Assembly: GCA_022495005.1 (NCBI GenBank)
Contig: JAGYXB010001050.1
Coordinates: forward strand, 682,001-746,000
Source: Rhyacophila brunnea
Taxonomy: Eukaryota > Arthropoda > Insecta > Trichoptera > Rhyacophilidae
Reading direction: 5' to 3'
Length of the DNA stretch: 64,000 nt
Made by a program: the position numbers and the translations under genes. Under the pieces are notes generated by a model. That model was not told the origin of the DNA, searched no databases, and saw only the letters and a list, made by a program, of their open reading frames with translations. Positions 1 to 12,292 of this stretch are shown here, piece by piece; positions within the stretch are counted from its first letter, which is position 1, and each line of letters starts with the position of its first letter.

Positions 1-297
1 ATTCTCCGCGCGGCAGAAATTATCAGTAATAATAATAATATTTCTTGAAATAAAATCTCCGATGATTAGTGATTTTTGCGAAAAGATCGATTTAAATTGA
101 CGTAGTTACGACGCCGAGGTCCTTTTTATACTGAATTATATTTGAACGGCGGGCTCTTCAGCGGGCCCTTAATAATACCTGCTATTTAGCAAATAATATT
201 AATATTTTTAATATCATAAGCAAAGTTCAGTAACAATATTCATAGCTAAATGTTGCGTCGATTTGAATACCAATACGTGTGAGCGAAATACATATAA

Positions 298-625
298 ACC
301 AGGGAACTTAGAAATAATGGGAACTGAAATATCTAACGGGTAAGGAGAAGCAGGTAACCGATCTCGAGTAAGAAAAAATACGGGATAAATTAAAACACGT
401 GTCAAGAATACGCCATACGTCGAATACTGACAACTGCTCTCGGTGTATGCATTGACGCTCATTTAATAATGGTGTACTACACAGACTATTGCACGTCTAT
501 AATGCGTGGTTTATTTTTGTATAACACTCACACATTCAAAAGCCTGCATCAAAATTTACTCTATTGGTGCATAATATAGCCTATCGGAATTATATTTATT
601 ATTTATTTATTCTGTTCTGTGGCTA
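298..625 (+). repeat. Dispersed repeat R1, copy 1
   Basis: About 320 bp similar to 60020-60330 in the same orientation: agaaataatgggaactgaaa, gtgtcaagaatacg, acgctcattta, atagcctatcgg. The class is unknown. The open frame on the minus strand (214-462) is a by-product; a similar reading (SPYPL.ISVPIIS.FP) occurs in the other copy. Confidence 0.75.
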
Positions 626-1468
626 CGCTGAATTACAGACAGACATACATACAGGTCAATCAAGGCAGATAAATAATATAATGACGTGATGTAACTGTAC
701 TGTTTTTTACTATTTTAATTTTTTTAATTTAAGTTTATAGACATAATATATAATTCTGGCGTGTGTCTGAAACATCATAAAACTTTGTAATAAATGAATA
801 TATAATATGTTATTGTAAACAATTTTATTTAATTAGGTACTTAATTAATTAATTACTTAATTATGTAGGTACTTACGTGTTATTTTTATATAGCCTAGCG
901 TTTTTTAATGGTAATAATTTCAGGACATTATTAAGTATCCAGCAGTTTGACGTATCAATGCTTGACATATTAAAATTTAAATATTCATTTGGTTTTATAT
1001 TAAATTTAATGTCCATAGTAGTTTTTTTTTTAAATTTTGGTAATATTTACACATTCCTTATGTCATGGAAAAAAATCGAATCAACATAAGTACATAATAT
1101 AAAAATATTATTAAAATTTATGTTTATTTTACGATAAGCTATAGATATAAAAAAACACTATTTGATTGATAAGTAAGTAGTTTAGTTTAAAAAGGTATAC
1201 TTATAAGTTTATAACGAACACATTTGACTTTGATATGAACCTATCCCCTAGAATAGGTCGGCAAATTGGAGCTCGCGAGCCATAAGCGGCACTCTGATAT
1301 GCTTGGAAATATCGAATGTAAAAATAAAACTACGTATAAACCAAACTTCTCTCATAAAAATAATGTTTTAGTTAACGTATTCTCCATATAATATAGACAA
1401 GGGTATTGTTCAAATGCAAATGCTGTAGTCAATAAGGAAAGAGTATGAAGCTCTCCTGCACCTGGTAT
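626..1468. other. AT-rich stretch, nothing recognised
   Basis: Low-complexity AT DNA including an attaattaatt run near 840-865. The 70-codon open frame at 877 is Phe/Leu-rich, as expected from this base composition. Confidence 0.6.
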
Positions 1469-1885
1469 TATCATAATATGGATCAGAATGCTGGGTACTC
1501 AAACAAGATGAGAGAAATGGATATCTTTGAGAGGAGAGCTTTGAGAAGAATCTTTGGGGCTATTCAAGAAAGTGTCAATTGGAGATCCATGTATAATGAG
1601 GAGCTGTACGCACTTTGTGGGGGTAAAAAGATCACGTGGCATATGAAAATGCAGAGACTGCGTTGGATAGGCCATGTGCAAAGAATGCCGGAGGATATAC
1701 CGGCTAGGCGGGCGATGTAAGCAACCGACGGCCGAAATTGAGATGACTGGACTTCACCACGAGAGATTTAAAAATGCTTGGTCAAAGCAACTAGAGAGTG
1801 TCAGCGCTAAATCGTCCAGGATGGAGGAAGTTTTTGAAGGAGGCCAAGACCCACCAAGGGCTGTAGTATCATAAATGATGATGAA
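1469..1885 (+). mobile_element. RTE-like non-LTR retrotransposon, 3' end of reverse transcriptase ORF
   Basis: The C-terminal domain downstream of the reverse transcriptase: MDIFERRALRRIFGA and RLRWIGHVQRMPEDIPARRAM in one frame up to 1720. It then continues in another frame as RRPKLR, RDLKMLG, and WRKFLKEAKTHQGL. The second part has stops at 1743 (TGA) and 1792 (TAG) where Trp is expected, and there is a deletion at the junction. It ends with a short ATGATGATGAATG tail, as RTE elements often do. It is a dead, 5'-truncated copy. Confidence 0.82.
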
Positions 1886-2042
1886 TGAAGCTTTATATTT
1901 ATACGACTGGGTACTGAATAATATAAAAATCTGGAGAAAGAAAAATGCAATAACGCAAGCGGGCTTAATAAAAGATTATACAGAAAGCAGACGCAATGAT
2001 TTGCAATATGGGAGGCGATTCTGGTAATAACGTAGTATTTCA

Positions 2043-2296
2043 ATACTTTTTTTTCCGACCATAATACTTTTTACGACCTAATAGGATCATATGGACCTCC
2101 ACAGAGTAGAGGTTCGTATTAACAGATTTTGTATTTTACGAGAAATGGGTGTCAGCCATTTACTCAACCTATTAGGTCCATACCATGACTCACATACAAA
2201 TTGAAAAACAATGTGTGTAATTGCCAGACCCAGGATTCGAACCTGGGACCCACGGCGTGATAGTCCAACGCTTAAGCCGCGCGGCCACCGTGGGTA
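2043..2296 (-). mobile_element. tRNA-derived SINE, family 1, copy 1
   Basis: Read on the minus strand, the head is tRNA-like: ggtggccgcgcggcttaagc (A-box region) and caggttcgaatcctgg (B-box), ending about tctggca. A body with ttgtttttcaatttgta, aacctctactctgtgga and atgatcctattagg follows, then a T/A-rich end. A second copy is at 37195-37425. The head is a SINE promoter and not a functional tRNA gene: there is no proper acceptor stem. Confidence 0.82.
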
Positions 2297-2299
2297 TAC

Positions 2300-4013
2300 T
2301 ACCCCTTCATTTAATGATATATATTATATGACTTTTGATAAAACTAAATAGTTGTGCTTCTCATATTTAACTTTTCTGTCTAAAGGTTTACCAACCCCTG
2401 AATTCGGAGTGTATAAGTACATTTAATTTCAAACCATACTAAAAATAAGAGATATGGGGTTTTTTAATACTATTGATTAGATTAGAGGTACACATTTGTT
2501 TGTCAACATTTTTATATTATGATTTTATGTATGTACCCACCTTTAGATATTAATAAAGTAGATAAGAAGCTGGCATAACATCAAGTTGGTTGAACATAAA
2601 TGAATATTGCTCAGTTAAATATTATATTAAATTAGGGCCGAAATCCCGAATGGCCAAAATATTGAGAAATTAAATTTGCGGATGCGCTTATAATAGGTAA
2701 AATACATTCAAACAGACTGCCAAATCGGGTAGATAACTTTCTATTCAAAATAAACTAAATATTTCTTCTAAAAATAATACTATCTATATTATATTATTAT
2801 AATGTACTCGCTGTAAAAAATACTATAACTCAACCAAACAATTTTGTTTCTACTGGATTAATGATTATATTCATATAAAATGTTTTTTTTTATATTCGGG
2901 TGAATATTGTTGACAAATTTAATAATATAATAAAATTTTATTTCTGACCTACATAATTATGTCACGTATTATTTATATTATATAAATCTAGCTGCAATAT
3001 TTTAATGAATATTTTTCTCAGTTATGAGGAAGATTGAAAATAAAGATTGAAAAAATTCTTAGAAAAGTAACTTTAATAATATAACTGCTGTATGCATTTT
3101 ACATATTATTTTGAAAGTATAAATACAATTTTAAACATACATAATTTGAAAACATTTCATTCCTAGTTACTATAAAAATCATTTTTAACCCGACGGGACT
3201 TGAACCTGTAACCACTGAGTTAGCGCCAATTTGCGTTTTCCAAATAAGCTACGGGAATCCTACTTAATTACAACAAATTTAACCAATAGTTCTTTCATGA
3301 AATTGCATTAATAATGTTGGCTATCGATTTTCGTGTATTAAATCAAGGTACGTAGGTATCAATTAAATGCCTTACCTAATTATTACTAACCGACGTCCAG
3401 ATTTCTCCAAATTACGTTATAGCGTACTTGCACTTGCTAATAGTTTATGTACAATTTTATTTTACGAGATTTCGGCTTTCAGGATTTTGGCAATTTGGGA
3501 TAAATTATTTTCATCTTTAGTATTTTCAAGGTACCAAAATTCGATAAAAACCATCTGGTATATTATATACTTTATTTTCTTTATTATTTATAATGATGTT
3601 ATGTCAAGCTTCAATCATGGGTGGAAAATATCTATAAAATATAGTTAAGGTGTAGTTTTAATTTATTTTTGAGTAGTGGCAGTATATTATTATTGCACAC
3701 GCAGTAAATTAATGGATAACACATACCTACCATTTCCTAAACTGTGGGGTTTGAATTTTGCGGCTGACATTGTGTGTTTATTCAAAGACTGGAGTCAATT
3801 GGTTTAAAAAATGGTGAATAATCATTAAGTATTAGTAAAAAAAAAATGTGAAGTTAACCTATGGAGTATGAGGTAATTTATATGAAGTTTTTATTATTAA
3901 AGCTCTGATATACCTATGGCAGTTTGCATGGAATGCCGCCGGTGTCTTGTTGTGAAAATGAACGTAAACGAAAAACTGCACGCTGTAAATGTCAAAACTT
4001 TCCTCTAATTATA
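2300..4013. other. AT-rich stretch with a SINE and weak inverted repeats
   Basis: Apart from the SINE at 3090-3264, gccgaaatcccgaatggcc at 2638 is loosely mirrored by gatttcggctttcaggatt at 3469 and gccgaaatcccgaaaa at 20304. This hints at a diffuse AT-rich repeat. The 93-codon frame at 3367 shows no family resemblance. Confidence 0.5.
3090..3264 (-). mobile_element. tRNA-derived SINE, family 2, copy 3
   Basis: On the minus strand: cgtagcttatttggaaaac, aattggcgctaactcagtgg, acaggttcaagtcccgtcgg, then aaaaatgatt and an AT-rich body containing caaattatgta, as in the 6326 copy. Confidence 0.62.
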
Positions 4014-4021
4014 GTTTCTAG

Positions 4022-5089
4022 CAGGCCCGGTTTTAGGGCGATTGGACCGATTGGGCCCAATCAGGCCTCGCATTCTGTGGGGGTCTTATGCCTTAAGTGA
4101 AAAATAATGTTTATAAATCGATAGATTAACGTTGGTTTAAATAGCTATCATATATTTTATTAATTATGTAAAACGTGAAGACGTAATAAAGTGTGCAGTA
4201 GAATCATAAAATTCACGAGAAAAATGAGTAAGTATATACAACGTGTATGTAATAAAGCTATTCAAAATATGAAATTTAAATTGAAAAATGTTTCTAAAAC
4301 ACATTGAAAATAGTTTTTTCAGTGCCTTGGAAGATGCACTGCAAAGTACAAACTGATACTATTCGACGAATAAATGTGACCAGTATTTTGCTATTTTTTA
4401 ATACTAGTTTTCTGTTAATTTTCTATGACTGAAGAAGCGAGGAGTAAAATGTTTGAATAATTGTGACTAATTTGCCGATAAACTGGTAAAATAAAACATT
4501 TTCTTGATTCAGTGAAACGGCAAATAATTTTCAATTATAGGTGGACGTAATTTCGCACGCGTTGCCAATCGGAGAGCGATAGTTGACCTGTGAGCACGTC
4601 AATTTGTTTTGTGATGGCGTCGTAGTAATATATTCTTAAATCGTGTAAAGATGACTAAAAAACGTTACGCATTTACTCGAAAAAGAAAACATGTCAATTA
4701 ATATATTATTATTATTACTAATATAATAATAAACATAACATTAAATTGACGCATGTTGAATTTTTATGACAAATTATGTTTTGTTCGTCACGCGTCGTTT
4801 GCACAATCTGCGCGTCGCGTAGTCACCATATTTTTAGACCATGCCTCAGCTGAAGTATAGCCTTAAGTAATTCTGATTTTAAATTGTTTTGTAATCGGTA
4901 ATTTGTTGATAAAAAATTTATAAAATACAGTTTTCAATTAAACCAATCATACTGCTAAGGGTAACCCGTACTGGAAGGAGGATTAGGGAATATAATGTTT
5001 TTTGAATGGAAAATAATAATTGTGGCCCATACCTAGGGGCCTCATGCACATGGTCCAATTGGGCCTCGCACTTTCTAGGACCGGCCCTG
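4022..5089. mobile_element. 1.07 kb hAT-like element (CAGGGCCGG ends) with a nested repeat
   Basis: The left end caggcccggttttaggg and complement of the right end cagggccggtcctagaa. Inside both lies a gattggacc / gcgaggcccaattggacc motif. Flanks gtttctag (4014-4021) and ttttctaa (5090-5097) match at 6 of 8 positions. The middle (about 4505-4862) is a copy of the repeat at 38818-39192. No transposase ORF survives. Confidence 0.72.
4505..4862 (+). mobile_element. Second copy of the TTAA-type MITE, left end lost
   Basis: About 360 bp similar throughout to the element at 38818-39192 (gtgaaacggcaaataatttt, aaatcgtgtaaagatgac, tagaccatgcctcagctg). The right end keeps ccTTAA (4861-4866); the left terminal bases are not recognisable. 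It lies inside a hAT-like element. Confidence 0.65.
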
Positions 5090-5097
5090 TTTTCTAA

Positions 5098-6325
5098 TCT
5101 ATTTACGCACGTGCTTGCTACACACTGAAGTTAACTACGGTCGTGACTCTGCCTTTAACATTGTTTAGTTTAGACTTTAGTGTATAATTTTAGAAAATCT
5201 AATGAAAACATAAGATAATAAATCCATTAGAATATTATAAAGAATTAATACTGTCATTCATTTTTTAAATGGATACGACGTTTTCTTGGTGATAATAATT
5301 CTAGATGATTTATAATATTTATATAATAATTCAGACTGATTAGTCATAAATAAAAAATAATATTAAAATCAATGATACGCCTTTTCCGTCACGGTTAATC
5401 CCAGTTAACTGATCATACGATCTCATTAAATCAATAGATTTCTGTATTGATGGAACAATCAACGAGACTGAAATGCGCTAGTTTTTACGGGTATCATTAG
5501 GTTTTCAACCCACGAGATTTGCACATACGGTAAATAATGTATGTTTTTTCAGTGTGTGTTTGATTCAGTGCAAGGTTATTTGATCTGTGGACACATAATA
5601 ATTATATTATGCTTAGCTCAGGAACAAACATGATAGGTAATCACTTTGTAATGGTTAGTTTTGTTTAATAAATAAATACCGCTCTGCAGCAAACGAAAGA
5701 AAGCACTTTGTTAAAAGACTTTTGATTATTTTTAGGACAAATTTATTATTATAGGTAATTTTAGTTTAAAATCTGTAGCTACTTAAATCATTTTCGACAA
5801 AAACGGACTTCAGACACACTGCTTCTGGGGTACAAATATTACAGTATTATTATTTATAATAATAATTATTATATAAAGGTAATACCTAATAGCGGTTAAG
5901 TTAGTATACACACAATAAATATTATATTAATTTAAAAAAACACGTTGTTTAGCGAATTCTGAAAATTCATTGTGATTAAAATAGAGACATATATTGCAAA
6001 ATAATATCATATATTATTATATTATAGACATCAGGGCTAGGTAAGTATTGTATCACACAAAGTTGAAACTGATTTAATAAAAATAATTTGAAAACATGTA
6101 CGTTCAATTAAAATGTTATATTCTCGAAACTTTCTCGAATCTATTCATTGAATAAACAAAAATGGTATATTGAATTATTAACAAGTGCAAGTTATTAAAG
6201 CTAAACTTTGGTGAGATCCTGATGTCAGCTAGCAATTAACCTAAATACCGGTATTAACGGCATCTTAAGCTGTACAATATGTTTATAGTAGATGATAAAT
6301 AATTTCGTAGTAGTTAGATAGGACG
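5098..6325. other. No gene or element recognised
   Basis: AT-rich intergenic-type sequence with ataatattat-type runs (5830-5900, 5995-6030). No open frame of interest. Confidence 0.6.
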
Positions 6326-6480
6326 CACGTGGCTCAACTGGTAAATCATATTGGCGCGAATCCAGTGGAAGCTGATTCGAGTCCCGTCGGATTTTTTTAA
6401 AGATTTTTTCTAGTAGATTTGTTCAAATTATGTACGATAAAAATGATTCTCTAGAATATAATATAATATAGGTACCATAT
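6326..6480 (+). mobile_element. tRNA-derived SINE, family 2, copy 1
   Basis: The head cgcacgtggctcaactggta (A-box-like) and ctgattcgagtcccgtcgg (B-box), with the linking block attggcgcgaatccagtgg, is followed by a T-run and AT-rich body. It is similar to copies at 17917 (+) and 3262 (-). It may be mistaken for a tRNA gene but lacks a paired acceptor stem. Confidence 0.7.
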
Positions 6481-7096
6481 TGTACACAAATGTAAATTAT
6501 TTTATTGTAAAATAATAAATCGTAATTTGAATTTCACATCAACCCTTTACTTGTTTTATGAACGTCAAGATTTTCCTTAGTTTAACAACGATATGTTTTA
6601 ATTCATTTTACTAAATTCGTTTGAATGCCTATATAGTAATATCATGCACCGGTGAGGTGATATTAAGTGTGTACAGTGTACACTGTACCTACATTTAATA
6701 TTATGGTTTCCCCATTTTAAAAAAAACTGTATTAAAGGAAAGGTAAACGGATTTAAATAAATACCTATCACAAAAAATAAAAAGTCGTAATTTTAGTATA
6801 AATAGTGTGTATTCTATTGCAAGTTACAATTTTATTATTGTTATTATTGAATTATAACGTTTTTATTTTAGTTATCGTTTGAAAATATTAACTTATAATT
6901 GATAGGTACACGGCGTCATACTACTTAGTAAAAAATAACCCATTAGGAAATGTTTTATTGTACAGTTGTAGTTAATATAGGTAGATAGATATCATTGTAA
7001 TTTATTTTATAGAATTAAATTATAAACAAAGAAAGAGTAGGTAAATAGAGTTATTCTGTTATTTAATTGATTTCATTTTTATACTACATAATATTC
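6481..7096. other. No gene or element recognised
   Basis: AT-rich DNA. A short gtgtacagtgtacactgtac palindrome sits at about 6669-6690. Confidence 0.6.
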
Positions 7097-7437
7097 CATT
7101 TGAATCGTTTTCGGTCTGGGTTTCATCTTTCGGCATCTACAGGCACAAATTCCATTGTTTACGATTAATGATAACTTAATGCGCTTACTGACAAAATGTA
7201 TCTACCACGGTTTTTTATAAACACTTTAAAGACTTATTTAAAAAAATGTTTTTATTCTTGTCCCTTTACTTAATTATTGGTAGGTAATAAACTTTTTACC
7301 TTCTTTTATTGTATTAAATTATTATGATTGTAATAATTAACTGTATTTGTTGGCAATGTGCATTTATAATTGGTTAGTGCGCATCGTGCCTAAAGATGCC
7401 GAACGACGAAACCTGGGTTGCGAAAACGACTCTAATG
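7097..7437. repeat. 341 bp element with inverted repeats of about 50 bp
   Basis: Left arm catttgaatcgttttcgg, ttcggcatctacaggcac; right arm complement cattagagtcgttttcgc, ttcggcatctttaggcac. The flanks show no clear duplication, so the class is unknown. A solo arm lies at 11668-11730. Confidence 0.65.
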
Positions 7438-8641
7438 TACAAAATGTATATTATTTACATTTATATATGACAGGATTTTACTAACATGATGTACCTACTT
7501 AGTACGCAATATAATATCTATTTTGGATTATTAAATAATATTACCATAAATGTTTATAATTAAATACTTACAGTATTTTAGGATGAATCACAGAAGTTTA
7601 AGTTGTTAAAACACTTTTAAACACTAAAAAAACAATGTGTCTTTTTCTTCTGCCAATTTGCCTTTAAAAATTAACTATGTAATATATTAGTTAAAATGTT
7701 TTTATAGTTAATCCAAATAACATTTAACAGAAATCTACAGGACAGATTATATTAAATATTAGCTAAGTTAACGTTGGGTGATTTTATTGCTGAACTCCAT
7801 TTTTAATAATTGATGAATTATACTTTCGATGAAATAAAATTTTCCGGACGTTTAGCTAACGGATATTTGAGATGATGCACATGCCCGCACCGATCGTTAA
7901 CTGACACAGCTGACTCCATGCCATCCACTATAGTTCTACTCTAACAGCTGATGTAGTCTGAATTATACTGATTGAGCGATTGTGCACTGTATAAAACCTA
8001 CCGCTATCAGAAATTTATGATACGAGTAATACTCAACTTGTTTCCAAAATTAAAACGTGATGATTTGAGTCATCATTTTTTATTTGTCGATCATCTTAAT
8101 AGTATGTAGGTATATGAATTTTATTATTAGTAAATGCAAAATATTTTTTATTCTTCGAGTAATTCGCAAGATTTGAGAAAATGACATTCTTTATTAGTTA
8201 TTAGTACATATTTATTTTAACGTTTTAACTGTCAATTCATCGTTTAAATGCATTGTATTATTAATTTAAAAACAAAAACGCAAATTTATTGTACTGATTC
8301 CATTTTTTTATTAAGTCATTGGACGCTAAAGACGCGCCTAGCGCGTAACGGTCAGGCGGCCAATCGAAATAATTAGCATGCATTTAAAATGTGACAATTA
8401 AAAAGTAATTATCTACTCAGCAGGCAATGTGTAAATAGGTATTTATAATAAGTAAACAAACAAATTGCGAATGTATTTGTCTCTTTTTAAATTTGTTTAT
8501 TATACATGTTTATTTTATATTATGTCAGTTGAAAATATCCCTCTGAGGTGAACAAATTAAGACCCCGGGACCCCTACCAGCCCCTTTAGCTCTATGGTAA
8601 ATTCGGCCCTGTATCTGAGATATTTTCACATTGTATAGACA
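7438..8641. other. Mostly unassigned; orphan hAT-like end near 8606
   Basis: At about 8560-8607 the sequence ccccgggacccctaccag... ending aattcggccctg resembles the right end of a hAT element of the CAGGGCCG type. No matching left end was found. The rest is AT-rich without features. Confidence 0.45.
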
Positions 8642-8643
8642 TA

Positions 8644-9072
8644 TTCGCTGACACAGTACAAGGGTCCACTATTTGGCAAAATGTCAGTTTTTACTTATGA
8701 ATTACAAATTATGGAGAATCAGTTGAAGTTTCTGGGCAAGGCTGCACTATTTTTTTAGAAGTTTATTTTACGATAATATTTATATAATTTTGTATGACAT
8801 CAACATGAATATCAGAGAAGTATAATTGTTTTAGTGTAATACTATACTTTATTACAAAAATTGATTTAATTTAAATATGGGTGGGAATTTAAGATGGTTC
8901 TTTATAATTTTAGATAAGATGTTCATGTTTTAGGATATTCACATAATAATAATATCTTAAATACTTTATAAAAATGTCTAATTAATCATTTATTGGTATG
9001 AAAAAACTTTGACAGCCATTTTCTCCTAACAGGTTTTTGTCAAATAGTGTACCCTTGTACTGCGGCAGCGAA
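8644..9072. mobile_element. 429 bp MITE with long inverted repeats and TA duplication
   Basis: Terminal repeats start ttcgctgacacagtacaagg on the left and ttcgctgccgcagtacaagg (complement) on the right and stay similar for about 45 bp. TA flanks at 8642-8643 and 9073-9074 point to the Tc1/mariner superfamily. There is no ORF. Confidence 0.82.
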
Positions 9073-9074
9073 TA

Positions 9075-11667
9075 ATATTATTTAAATTGATCCAAAAATA
9101 AAAACGTGATGATTCCAGTTATCAAAATTTAATTTGTTAATTATTTAAAGTTTTATTAAATATAATATTATATGTATATGAATTTTTAGTTACATTGCTG
9201 CCCTCGTCATCAAATGTATATTGGCTACTAATACCTACAAGGAGTTTCGGTTTCGAATTCCAGTAGGATTACATGTTACAATACTATCTAATTTCCTCAA
9301 GCCTAGTTATTCCTATAATTGATTCCATTATGGTTGGTTGTAGTAATAAACAGTGTTTACTGTGTACTGAATTGCATATTTTTGTAGATTTTATTTATGT
9401 TTAGGGCAGGAAGTTTATTTTAAAATATTATTTTAGAGCTTTAGCTAAGCTCACTTCATATGTTTTGTTTTATTTTACGACTTGTGTTAATTATTTTATC
9501 ATATTATATTTTAATTACTTACTTATCTACTTAATTATGAAGACCTATATTGTTTGTTATATGTACTTAATTGTTTTCTCTTGTCGATCTCCTAAATAAT
9601 CGTCTAATAGAATATAAAGATGTATTTTAAAATTATAACCTAATAAATTTAAATATCTTTGCTTAAAATTCTAACTGTCTTAGGGTACCTATTAGGTAAG
9701 TTTATTGAAAAAGTATAAAATAAAATGTCAATTATTTAATAGAAAGCGATGTTTTAACATGTCGCTTTTAGGTTTGCAAAAGTATTTGAACAAAGAATTA
9801 ATAATAAAAATGTTTACTTAACACGGTAGCAAAATGTATTTTAAAATAATCAATCACATGTTTTTCCTTATACGCATACATTAAAAAAATTACTACATTG
9901 GTTATAGGTACCTTTTTAAATAAAATCACGTGATTTTAATGTAAAATCTTGATTTTTAAATTGAGAAAAATATATATTTGCTTTAATATGACGAATACGA
10001 ATTATTAACACAGTGATTTCATCAAAAATTGTCAGTGGCATTTTTCTTAAAAAAAATAGAGTGTTTTAGCATTACATGGAGCATATTTGGCATATTGAGC
10101 ATACATGGAACACCTTTTTTGTCGATGTGCTCAATAATATTATTTAGCAAACAATAATACAATTTTTAAATCATAAGCAAAGCAATATAAGGTGATAATA
10201 ATTTGGTAAAGATCGCGTCGATTTGATTTACCAATACCGATTGGTAATTCAATATGATACGCGCATGAGAGGACGCAATGTGAGTGTTTTATTTATGCGA
10301 TCGTGCAACAAAGACGCAAGCTATTTTACATGCAAATGTACGTAGGTACGTCAGAAAATTACAGTCTATTATTAGCCTTGAATGCCTTTGGCAGACAGAG
10401 TGATGGTATGTGTCTGTGTGTGTACAATGCGTCACAATAATTTAATATAACAGCCAATTATTGAATGAGTTATAACACACGAGTTATTCAGCAGCCATAA
10501 AGTAAACAAATAAATACCTGATAAAATACTCTGTACCACCTTAGTTATTCTTGTGAGTTCAATTATGGCAGGGTCAATTTCAATCATCAATAATTATTCT
10601 TTCTCAACTGGCTTTCAGAAGCCCACATCGGTTATGAATTTATGACAAGATAATAATATTAGATGAACATCATTCATTTGTTGTGGATTGTACTCTGATT
10701 GTTATGACGAATGAAGATTGCATCGGAGTTGAGGAATAGACCTCACGCGTTCACGTGCAAAGGACGCAATGCGAATTCGGCGTCAAGGAAAATCATTATC
10801 ACCTATCGCTATGTGATTAGAATAATTTTTTGCCATTGTTGTGCATAGAAATACAAAGAAAATTAATCAAGAGCTTTTTATTTTATTAATGAAATATAAT
10901 TGGGTCAGACTACAACTTAAAATTTTCCTTTATAGAAAAATAAATGGTGATGCAGACATTTTTGTATTTAAAAACGCTTTTCTTCAATAGCATAATAATC
11001 AGGGTGGAATTTAGCCAATCAAGCAAACTTCTCCATTCTGCCATGTCACTATAATATATCGGCCGTGCTAAATAATGGTAGTGTCGTATATTTCGCAAAA
11101 AAAAATCGTTGCTTACTTAAAATGCAATCCCGTGTATAATGAACATTTTCAATTATTATTTTCGTTATTTATTAAAGTATGTACCTACTACCTAACTGAA
11201 ATACCCGTCTTTGGACGAGGTTACTTCATTGATGCATATACATTTATCTTATTTAACAAAACAATATTAATTACGTTTTTCAATATTAAAAATAATAGCT
11301 ATTAATTCATCGGTGCATATTATATCTAAGTAAAAATATGGCAGTAGTAAACGTTTATAAAATGAACACTACATTAAAATCGAATCTAAAATATGCAAAA
11401 TTTCTCTTTATTCATAGTAAAAATACTTGCGAATTATAGGTATAACGCAAATGATGCAATAAATTCGTAATAGGATTTAAAAGGATAATATAAAGAGACC
11501 CCCAACATGGAATAAATTATTAATTTATACCAAAATCTTAATTTCTAAACCTTAGAGATAGAAAATTAAGGTAGATAGTTCCACTATTAACATTTTTGAT
11601 AGTAGATTCCTTGGACATGAATATTTTCGCCTATGAAATTTAATATTATTTGATTTATGTTTTGCAC
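9075..11667. other. Largely featureless AT-rich DNA
   Basis: Only the 107 bp partial repeat at 10139 stands out. Open frames of 62-76 codons at 10910-11305 on both strands show no family motifs. Confidence 0.55.
10139..10245 (+). repeat. Partial relative of the region upstream of repeat R1
   Basis: tatttagcaaacaataatac, aaatcataagcaaagca and cgcgtcgatttgatttacca parallel 180-270. The match ends after about 105 bp. Confidence 0.45.
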
Positions 11668-11730
11668 TGTTCCATTTGAGTCATTTTTTTGCGACCCGCG
11701 TTTAGCCTTACGGCATCTTCAGGCAAATGA
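11668..11730 (+). repeat. Solo arm of the 'ggcatctWcaggca' inverted-repeat element
   Basis: catttgagtcatttttttgc, then acggcatcttcaggcaaat, matches one arm of the element at 7097-7437. Confidence 0.55.
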
Positions 11731-11825
11731 TAAATGCACACTGAAAACGAATGCAGTCTAATATTTATAACAGATTATTACAACAAAAGAACGTGACAAC
11801 CTTACAATCTACTGTGGGTTTATTT

Positions 11826-12284
11826 CAGAGCGTTGGAGCGGAGCTTGGAGCAGTGGAGCAATGGGGTTTTACTCGTAGAAGGAGCGGAGCCGGAGCACTA
11901 AAATTTTTAGTGCTCCACTGCTCTGGATATTTTTTTTTATTATTAAATTTTCATCCTAAAATCCGATGAAAATATTATATTTGACACTTGGCAACACTGT
12001 AATTATTTGAAATACTGCAACACTGCCGTGTGATAAAAATAGCCTCACTTTTTTGACACAAAAGGCAGATAACGAAAGACGATTTGCCATCGAAAATTGT
12101 ATTAATAATGAAAAGGGCGAATAATAAACCATATTTAAAAACTACTTAATTAATATACCTACTACATATTAAAACTTTTTACCCGGAGCGGAATAGACCC
12201 TGGAGCAAAGCTGGAGCAAGGATTAGGTCCCGGAGCTGGAGCTGGAAAGCAGTAACTCAAAAAAGGGTCCGCTCCAACCGTCTG
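11826..12284. mobile_element. 459 bp hAT MITE rich in GGAGC subterminal repeats
   Basis: Ends cagagcgttggagcgga and cagacggttggagcgga (complement of the right end) are inverted repeats. The direct repeat gtttattt lies on both sides (11818-11825 and 12285-12292), an exact 8 bp hAT duplication. Inside both ends the motif ggagc/gctcc recurs many times (11835-11925 and 12183-12275), like the subterminal transposase-binding repeats of hAT elements. The open frame 11751-11969 reads through this repeat and is not a gene. Confidence 0.9.
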
Positions 12285-12292
12285 GTTTATTT

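Noticed and set aside
2228..2296. tRNA gene on the minus strand (A- and B-box present)
   Set aside because: The acceptor stem does not pair, the same head with a shared body occurs at 37195-37425, and the B-box arm is deleted in that copy. A tRNA-derived SINE explains it.
2637..3490. MITE bounded by gccgaaatcccga and its mirror
   Set aside because: The similarity is loose, target duplication is absent, and the AT-rich interior could align by chance.
11751..11969. 72-codon ORF
   Set aside because: It reads through the terminal and subterminal repeats of a hAT MITE.
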